The notes under the pieces were generated by a model. The model made no database searches, was not told the origin of the DNA, and saw only the letters and a program-made list of their open reading frames with translations. The position numbers and the translations under genes were made by a program. A stretch of DNA of 64,000 nucleotides, taken from assembly GCA_027493055.1 (NCBI GenBank), contig JAPUDO010000076.1, forward strand, positions 62,001 to 126,000. The letters run 5' to 3'. Source of the stretch: Niabella sp. GTDB lineage: Bacteria > Bacteroidota > Bacteroidia > Chitinophagales > Chitinophagaceae. Shown in pieces: positions 58,843 through 64,000 of this stretch (positions are counted from its first letter, which is position 1; each line of letters opens with the position of its first letter).

Positions 58843-61272
58843 TTATTTTGTTGCCAGCTTCTTTTCAGCGCTCTGTAAATTTTTTGCAGACGCTTTAATA
58901 CTTACCTGTCCGGCTGTTTGCGTGGAACGCAAGATAGCCATGGCAAAACCATTATACAATTTTCGCTCGTTGCCATCAAACAGCTCATCACTGTAATGAT
59001 CGCCATTATCTACTGCAATTAATTGGGCGGCGCCACTTACTTCAAAACGCACTTGGGCAGGATCTGCGGTGTATACGCGCCTGCCCCGGCTATCTACTGC
59101 ATATACTTTTGCATATTGCAGGTCTATACCACCCGCTTTCCAGTTCGTACTTTCTATTTCCATTTTTAAAGCCACGGCCCTGCCGGTTGTTTCTAATTGA
59201 TGGCGGGCTACTTCTTTCCCGCCGGTACGTGCTATTGCTACCACTTTACCCGCAGCATAAGGCACCCCTGGCCAATAGATCATATTACGCTTTGCAGGAT
59301 CGGTTGTATTGTTTTTCTGAACACCAACCGACCTGCCATTTACTACTAATTCCACTTCTTCCGCATTGGTAAAGGTAAACAGGTTTTGTTTGCTTCCCGC
59401 CTTCCTGTTCCAATGAGCAGACAGCGGCAAATGACCTACCGTAATATCATTCCACTCCAGGTTTTCTTTTTCACTATCCATTACACCTATATACACCAGC
59501 GGATCGGTTTGAAAAGCACTTTTTATCAAATAGGCTTGTGGCAAGGGTTCCAGCGAATGGTTAAAGAAAGAGTAGGCCCAGCCTTTCTTGGGCCATTGGT
59601 TGGATTCGCCCCAATACTCAATGGCGCCCCAATAGGCCAGCCCCACCATTTTGTCCTGATCCATTCCATAAAACGGCGCCAGCAACTCATTGGTGGTGGC
59701 TTCGCTCTGGTACATGATCATATCTGGGGCATGCTTCAGATAATCGGCATAATTGTACCAGCGGTAATTAAAGCTGGCTACATCGGTAACAGTAGCCAGC
59801 TCGGGCGGAACAATATCTGTATTGAAGCACTCATCGTTTTTACCCACGCCGCCGGCACGGGCCGGGAACATAGCCACTGTTGTTTTGCGGGTGGAATCAT
59901 AACGCCTGGCCAGCACATTCATCATGCGGTAAGTGGTTACACCCCAATCACCTGTTGGATAACCGGCCAGGTCTTCCCGCATCTGCAGCTCATTACCAAA
60001 GGACCAAAGGATCACTGAAGGATGATTCCTGTCGCGCCTGATCCATTCGGTTAAATTCTCCGGCCAGATCTCTGTCCAGGGTTTACGGCCCGCCCAGTAA
60101 TCTTTATTGCTCCATTTATCGTACAGCTCATCTACAATTAAAATACCTTTTTCATCAGCAAGACGTAAAAACGCTTTGGAATAAGGATTGTGCGAAGTAC
60201 GGATATGATTATAACCAAACGATTTCAGCAGATCCATCTGACGGGCAATGGCGGTTTCATGAGCCGCAGCTCCCACAGGGCCCAGATCGTGGTGATTAGC
60301 CATGCCTTTCAAAAATATTTTTTTACCATTAAGCTTAAACCCAAACTCTTTGGAAAACTCAATAGTACGGATGCCAAATTTTTCAGTAACCCTGTCCACC
60401 GGTTTCCCATCCATGCTTAATGTAACCACGGCGGTATAAAGATCGGGCGCTTCGCAGGACCATAACCGCGGAGCCGTTACATTGATAGCAGGCAACAGCA
60501 CTTCCACCGTTTTAAGCTTATTTCTTTGAGGTGCGGCTATTTTAGAAGCAGCGATGGGTTTTCCATCGGGAGCAAAAATTTCCGCATTGATCTCCAGGTT
60601 ATAGGTTTTATTCCTGATCTCTTCCAGCTCCACCTGTACCCTTACTTCCGCGTTTTGTTCAGTGATCCCCGGCGTGGTGATAAACACCCCATGGCGGGCA
60701 ACAGCAACTTCATTCTTAACCACCAGGTGCACATCGCGGAAAAGTCCGCCACCGGTGTACCATCGCGAATGTCCTTTTGTGGAAGCACGAACAGCCAGGA
60801 CATTGTTCGCATCATATTTGATGAGGTTTGAAATATCTGCGTCAAAACCCAGGTAACCATAATCGGTACCCCCTATTTTTACTCCGTTCAGCCATGCATC
60901 GCCACTCAACATGATCCCTTCAAAATCAAGTAATATTTTTTTGCCCTGTCCGTCCGGCAGGCGGGCTCTCCATGCAGGATCGGCTTTAAAAGTTTTACGG
61001 TACCAGCCTGTTCCTTCTTCTTTAAAACCTCTGCCACCACCGGCAGCTTTTACCCATGGCTGATTGATCTGGAAATCATGTGGCAGGTTCAGGTCTTTCC
61101 AGTCCGAATCATCAAAGCCGGGCTTTTCAGCATTGGTTACATCACCATGATGAAACCTCCAGCCGAAATTAAACAACTGGCTGATCCGGATACCTTCCTG
61201 ATTTTCCTGTGCATAAAGGGCGCCTGTTAATAGCAAACAGGTAATAGCAAGTGCTATGGATTTTCTTAACAT
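58843..61272 (-). CDS. GH2 family beta-galactosidase/beta-glucuronidase
   Basis: Retaining exo-acting GH2 enzyme, 809 residues, signal peptide ending at LYAQ (about 22). Domains in order: sugar-binding jelly roll (about 30-190, FNFGWRFHHGD, NLPHDF, GTGWYRKTF), Ig-like domain (about 195-300), barrel (about 305-600) with the acid/base Glu428 in LWSFGNELQ and the nucleophile Glu524 in MYQSEATT, and DUF4982/GH2-C-type domains to the end. HNPYSKAFLRLADEKGILIVDE is conserved. The substrate cannot be decided between beta-galactoside and beta-glucuronide. It lies 69 bp upstream of the GH115 gene in transcription order, in a run of plant-polysaccharide enzymes. Confidence 0.92.
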   Translation of the reverse strand: MLRKSIALAITCLLLTGALYAQENQEGIRISQLFNFGWRFHHGDVTNAEKPGFDDSDWKDLNLPHDFQINQPWVKAAGGGRGFKEEGTGWYRKTFKADPAWRARLPDGQGKKILLDFEGIMLSGDAWLNGVKIGGTDYGYLGFDADISNLIKYDANNVLAVRASTKGHSRWYTGGGLFRDVHLVVKNEVAVARHGVFITTPGITEQNAEVRVQVELEEIRNKTYNLEINAEIFAPDGKPIAASKIAAPQRNKLKTVEVLLPAINVTAPRLWSCEAPDLYTAVVTLSMDGKPVDRVTEKFGIRTIEFSKEFGFKLNGKKIFLKGMANHHDLGPVGAAAHETAIARQMDLLKSFGYNHIRTSHNPYSKAFLRLADEKGILIVDELYDKWSNKDYWAGRKPWTEIWPENLTEWIRRDRNHPSVILWSFGNELQMREDLAGYPTGDWGVTTYRMMNVLARRYDSTRKTTVAMFPARAGGVGKNDECFNTDIVPPELATVTDVASFNYRWYNYADYLKHAPDMIMYQSEATTNELLAPFYGMDQDKMVGLAYWGAIEYWGESNQWPKKGWAYSFFNHSLEPLPQAYLIKSAFQTDPLVYIGVMDSEKENLEWNDITVGHLPLSAHWNRKAGSKQNLFTFTNAEEVELVVNGRSVGVQKNNTTDPAKRNMIYWPGVPYAAGKVVAIARTGGKEVARHQLETTGRAVALKMEIESTNWKAGGIDLQYAKVYAVDSRGRRVYTADPAQVRFEVSGAAQLIAVDNGDHYSDELFDGNERKLYNGFAMAILRSTQTAGQVSIKASAKNLQSAEKKLATK

Positions 61273-61377
61273 GATACTTATTTTAAAGGCAGACCTAGTG
61301 TCATATCAATTAAATAATGTCTGTCGCCCTGTCCAAGGGACTCCTTTCGGAGAGCTTGTCGAAGGGTGGTTCGTCAT

Positions 61378-61393
61378 CCCAATAGCTATCGGG
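61378..61393. other. Imperfect CCC..ATAGCTAT..GGG palindrome with a TTCGACAAGCTC-type word beside it
   Basis: The perfect centre is ATAGCTAT. To its left, GAGAGCTTGTCGAAGGG (61351-61366) is the complement of a CCCTTCGACAAGCTC-type word, which is abundant as an intergenic repeat in many bacteria. Both sit in the 181-bp gap between the GH28 and GH2 genes. Confidence 0.45.
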
Positions 61394-61453
61394 ACACCAC
61401 GACAAAATTTATTTAACTATACAATATGAGGTTTTAAAAACCTTATAGCAGGT

Positions 61454-62794
61454 CTACAGTTTCTTATTATTTACAGTAATATTTTTCAGTTGCAGATTTT
61501 TGATGAAATCCAGTTCAATATGGGGCTCTCCCGGAACTGTAATATCCAGGTTTTCCAATACGAAATCTGAAAGCGCATATTGCTTCGAGGAACTGATATG
61601 GAGAAAATCATTGCACTTTACGTTGCTGTTACGCACAGTAATGTGGCTTGCTGAAGATTTAGGTTCCGGCTGTCCTTTCAGATCAAAAAACTGCATCCAC
61701 GGACCTATTGAGAAAAAGCTGCGGGCTGTTCCCTTAATATCCTCTACCAGTACATACTGATGATTTTGCGGTGTGTCGGGCCTCATTTTCAGCAGCAGCA
61801 CATGAGAGGTATTATTTACAGTACAACGTCTCATAATAACATTGTAAGTGAAAACCGATTCGCTGCCCAATGTCAGGGACGGACAATTAACAAAGGTGTT
61901 GTCTTCAACAATGATATTGCGGTTAGCCCCGTTGCTGGGGTCTTTATCTGCTGTTGGCCCCTTGCCACCTTTCAGGCAAACACCATCATCGTTTACGGAA
62001 ATATAGCAGTTCTTTATTAAAACATTTTCGCACACATCCAAATCAATACCATCGGAGCTTGGCGCACGCACTTCGCTGCCATTATTGGTACCCGCAAGGA
62101 TACGCACACCGATAATTTTCAGGTTTTCACATTTATAATAATGCGAGCTCCAAAACGGCGAGTTAAGCAGTTGCACACCTGATATCTGCACGTTTTTACT
62201 GTTCGATACAAATAAAAGTCGCGGGCGTTGCTCATCCATATTCGTGCATTTGGGATTCCATTGGCGGCGCAGCCAGAAAGCCTTCCAGTAGCGCAGTCCG
62301 TTACCATTGATTATTCCCCTACCCGAGATAGTAAATCCATCCAGTCCATCGGCATTGACAAGTGCGGCAAAATATTTCAGCGATTGTCCTTCTATGCGGG
62401 TGGTAATCACTTTAAAATCAGAAATATCATCGCTGCCTTTAAGGGTTGCTCCTTCTTCCAGGTATAAATGCGTTTTAGGCCTGAAAAACAATGAGCCGCT
62501 GAGGAAAACACCCTTCGGAATAATCACTACACCACCTCCGTTGCCGGCTGCTTTATCGATGACCGCCTGTATGCTTTCGGTTTGCACTATTGTGCTGTCT
62601 GATTTCACCCCATAATCAGTAAGGATATATTTTTTACCTAATGAATGGAGGGCAACCAAATCCGTATCTGAGAACCAGGCAGGAATGGGTGTTCCATCGG
62701 GAAAAGTTTGAGCATACAAGTTTCCTGTATTCCTGAAAACCGGGAAACTGAAAAATATCACTAAAGCGAAAATGATTGCATTCCTGTATTGCAT
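61454..62794 (-). CDS. GH28 family polygalacturonase-like protein, variant active site
   Basis: Right-handed beta-helix enzyme; the start at 62794 (MQYRNAIIFALVIFFSF) gives 446 residues with a signal peptide ending at LYAQ. The frame to 62857 adds 21 unlikely residues. The helix start YGVKSDSTIVQTESIQAVID and the motifs SSDGIDLDVCENVLIKNCYIS and NDDGVCLKGG keep the acidic residues of GH28. The usual GHG His motif is replaced (CPSLTLGSES) and the RIK motif reads LLLKM, so the enzyme belongs to a divergent branch, perhaps a rhamnogalacturonan- or unsaturated-uronide-acting one. An activity change is inference. Confidence 0.85.
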   Translation of the reverse strand: MQYRNAIIFALVIFFSFPVFRNTGNLYAQTFPDGTPIPAWFSDTDLVALHSLGKKYILTDYGVKSDSTIVQTESIQAVIDKAAGNGGGVVIIPKGVFLSGSLFFRPKTHLYLEEGATLKGSDDISDFKVITTRIEGQSLKYFAALVNADGLDGFTISGRGIINGNGLRYWKAFWLRRQWNPKCTNMDEQRPRLLFVSNSKNVQISGVQLLNSPFWSSHYYKCENLKIIGVRILAGTNNGSEVRAPSSDGIDLDVCENVLIKNCYISVNDDGVCLKGGKGPTADKDPSNGANRNIIVEDNTFVNCPSLTLGSESVFTYNVIMRRCTVNNTSHVLLLKMRPDTPQNHQYVLVEDIKGTARSFFSIGPWMQFFDLKGQPEPKSSASHITVRNSNVKCNDFLHISSSKQYALSDFVLENLDITVPGEPHIELDFIKNLQLKNITVNNKKL

Positions 62795-62865
62795 GTTTTT
62801 TATTTTAATGATTAAACCCGTATTGAGACATTTCCCTTCCGGTTGATGTGACGGCACTTATATAT

Positions 62866-62905
62866 GTCATCGCATCATTGATTTTTGCACCGCAAATTGA
62901 TAACT
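62866..62905. repeat. 40-bp dispersed repeat, inverted copy at 24344-24383
   Basis: 38 of 40 positions agree with the reverse complement of 24344-24383. A GATGTGACG word lies on both sides of this copy (62845 and 62907), so the unit may be delimited by short inverted or direct words. Confidence 0.75.
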
Positions 62906-62973
62906 TGATGTGACGACAAACAGGTCCCTGGCCCCATTGAATACATTGCCGATGTTTAAACAAGCTCAGGCCA

Positions 62974-64000
62974 TTACTTTACCCGTTCATAAAACTCCAC
63001 CTCAATAATGCTCAAAGTGCCTTTAGACTTTGCATCATCACGGGCTACACCATCATCTAATTTTTTACCCCCTACCTCTACTTCATTAGTGCCTTTACCG
63101 CTTTCAGCGCTGCCTGCCAAACGGATGCGTACCTTTTTCCCTCTTACAGGTTTGCATTGAATGGTATAATAGCCCAATGAGGTTTTTGTACTGCCGTTAA
63201 ATACCTCTTTACCATCAACCGTTATAACCAGGGGATAAGTCCTGGACCGGAAATTATTCAGCTTCACAGCAATCTCTTCTATCAACGCTTCCCTTTCCAG
63301 CTCATATTCTATCCAGGCGGTCCCCAGTTTTCCGTCATTCACCCAGTCAGACAACTCATTATCATCATAGCCTTGCTTTACCTTATCAGCATTAGCGCCG
63401 GCAACAGCTTGTTTTACCTCAATAGCCTTACGGCTTACGGTATAGGAAGGGGTTGCAGGTGTAGCGCCACGAGTTAAAACAGGTGACAGCTCTGCACCAG
63501 GTAAATATTTAGCCAATCCATTTTCAACAACCACCGCCTGGGTAGCCAACCGTATGGATGCAGCTTTCAGACCATCCGCTTTTGCCTGAACCGTAATAGT
63601 ACCGGGCGTTGTAGTGGAACGCACCATAAAACGGTTCACACCACCTTCTACAGGGAAGCCTTTAGCAAGCACATAATTATCCGGCCCCATGGCCATACCG
63701 CCACGCCATTCGCCGGGGCCTTCTACTGTATAGTGAATCATATTCAGAGCCGTAGGGCAGCGCCTGCCTTTAGCATCCACTACTTCCACTTCTATCAAAG
63801 CAACATCATTACCATCTGCCAGGAAAGCTGCAGGACGTTTAATGGCTGTAAGACGCAGCGCCACCGGCTCGCCAGCTGTTTTAACAGCAGCTGTGCATAC
63901 CTGCTTATTATTGGCATCGTAACCAATGGCTGTAATACTCCCGGGCTTCCATTCTATATTTTTGAAAGTGAAAATAAATCCATCGCTTTTTTCACCAAAA
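62974..64000 (-). CDS. C-terminal part of a GH2-type beta-galactosidase with galactose-binding module (partial)
   Basis: The frame is open through the right edge of the window, so the 5' part, including the catalytic domain, is missing. Visible residues: NIEWKPGSITAIGYDANNK, then PVALRLTAIKRPAAFLADGNDVALIEVEVVDAKGR, typical of the GH2 C-terminal Ig domains. PGEWRGGMAMG and MVRSTTTPGTITVQAKADGLK follow. The last ~150 residues look like an F5/8-type discoidin module (LSDWVNDGKLGTAWIEYELE, KVRIRLAGSAES). An internal ATG at 63864 is not the true start. It continues the leftward run of glycoside hydrolases. Confidence 0.85.
   Translation of the reverse strand, partial: FGEKSDGFIFTFKNIEWKPGSITAIGYDANNKQVCTAAVKTAGEPVALRLTAIKRPAAFLADGNDVALIEVEVVDAKGRRCPTALNMIHYTVEGPGEWRGGMAMGPDNYVLAKGFPVEGGVNRFMVRSTTTPGTITVQAKADGLKAASIRLATQAVVVENGLAKYLPGAELSPVLTRGATPATPSYTVSRKAIEVKQAVAGANADKVKQGYDDNELSDWVNDGKLGTAWIEYELEREALIEEIAVKLNNFRSRTYPLVITVDGKEVFNGSTKTSLGYYTIQCKPVRGKKVRIRLAGSAESGKGTNEVEVGGKKLDDGVARDDAKSKGTLSIIEVEFYERVK

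Noticed and set aside
59386-60018. 210-residue plus-strand frame opposite the GH2 gene
   Set aside because: It lies antisense within a well-supported GH2 catalytic domain and shows no domain or signal of its own.
62974-63864. Internal ATG at 63864 as the start of a complete 296-residue protein
   Set aside because: The frame remains open to the window edge and the residues beyond it continue the GH2 C-terminal domain, so the gene is partial.

Overview
The window looks like chromosome of a Bacteroidota member, most likely of the Chitinophagaceae/Sphingobacteriia type; I cannot name the genus. The grounds are SusC/SusD pairs, an ECF sigma factor with a FecR anti-sigma and an STN-domain SusC, a TonB receptor paired with a DUF4249 lipoprotein, a LytTR regulator, lipoproteins with short lipoboxes, little Shine-Dalgarno signal, and promoter boxes of the Bacteroidota type TAnnTTTG. 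No tRNA, rRNA, CRISPR array, prophage or plasmid function was seen.

Layout. 0-12.3 kb: a bifunctional beta-oxidation enzyme (fadN type), a three-gene membrane glycosylation operon (GT2, DUF2304, TPR-containing GT-C), a collagen-like surface lipoprotein, a LytTR response regulator, an SDR-type threonine dehydrogenase and kdsA. 12.6-17.5 kb: a leftward operon ftsK-lolA-free-methionine sulfoxide reductase-acylphosphatase-DUF1080. 18.1-22.5 kb: a leftward operon M3 peptidase-glutaryl-CoA dehydrogenase-shikimate kinase-DUF423; then nhaA on the other strand.

24.6-42.6 kb is a complete-looking alpha-mannan utilisation locus. One arm (leftward) carries GH92-GH125-GH92 exo-mannosidases. The divergent arm carries sigma factor-FecR-SusC-SusD-SusE-like-GH76 endo-mannanase. 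A LacI regulator follows, separated from the GH76 gene by an internally deleted IS1182-type element. The layout suggests surface endo-cleavage by the GH76 lipoprotein, import through SusCD and periplasmic trimming by GH92/GH125. Control would come from SusC-FecR-sigma trans-envelope signalling and possibly from LacI, because a LacI-like palindrome lies in the divergent gap and a related one lies in front of lacI.

42.7-64 kb: a TonB receptor/DUF4249 pair, an aldose epimerase-like protein, an SDR resembling mannonate oxidoreductases and a GH51 arabinofuranosidase. A rightward operon U32 peptidase-like protein/ferredoxin/YhbP-like protein is probably a tRNA-hydroxylation or related Fe-S system. 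Then comes a leftward run of secreted glycoside hydrolases, GH106, GH27, GH115, GH2, GH28 and a second GH2 cut by the window edge. These fit removal of rhamnose, alpha-galactose, glucuronic acid, beta-galactose/glucuronate and galacturonate from a plant polysaccharide such as rhamnogalacturonan or arabinogalactan. No SusCD pair for this set lies inside the window.

The most unusual content is between the genes. There is a ~500 bp inverted repeat whose two copies sit directly upstream of kdsA and ftsK; pyrimidine-rich simple-sequence blocks oriented the same way in front of four genes; a dispersed two-hairpin element with compensatory stem changes, once tandemly duplicated together with the 3' end of a gene; TATCGG palindromes in the intercistronic gaps of the mannan locus; and a GC-rich palindrome inserted in frame in the GH115 gene.
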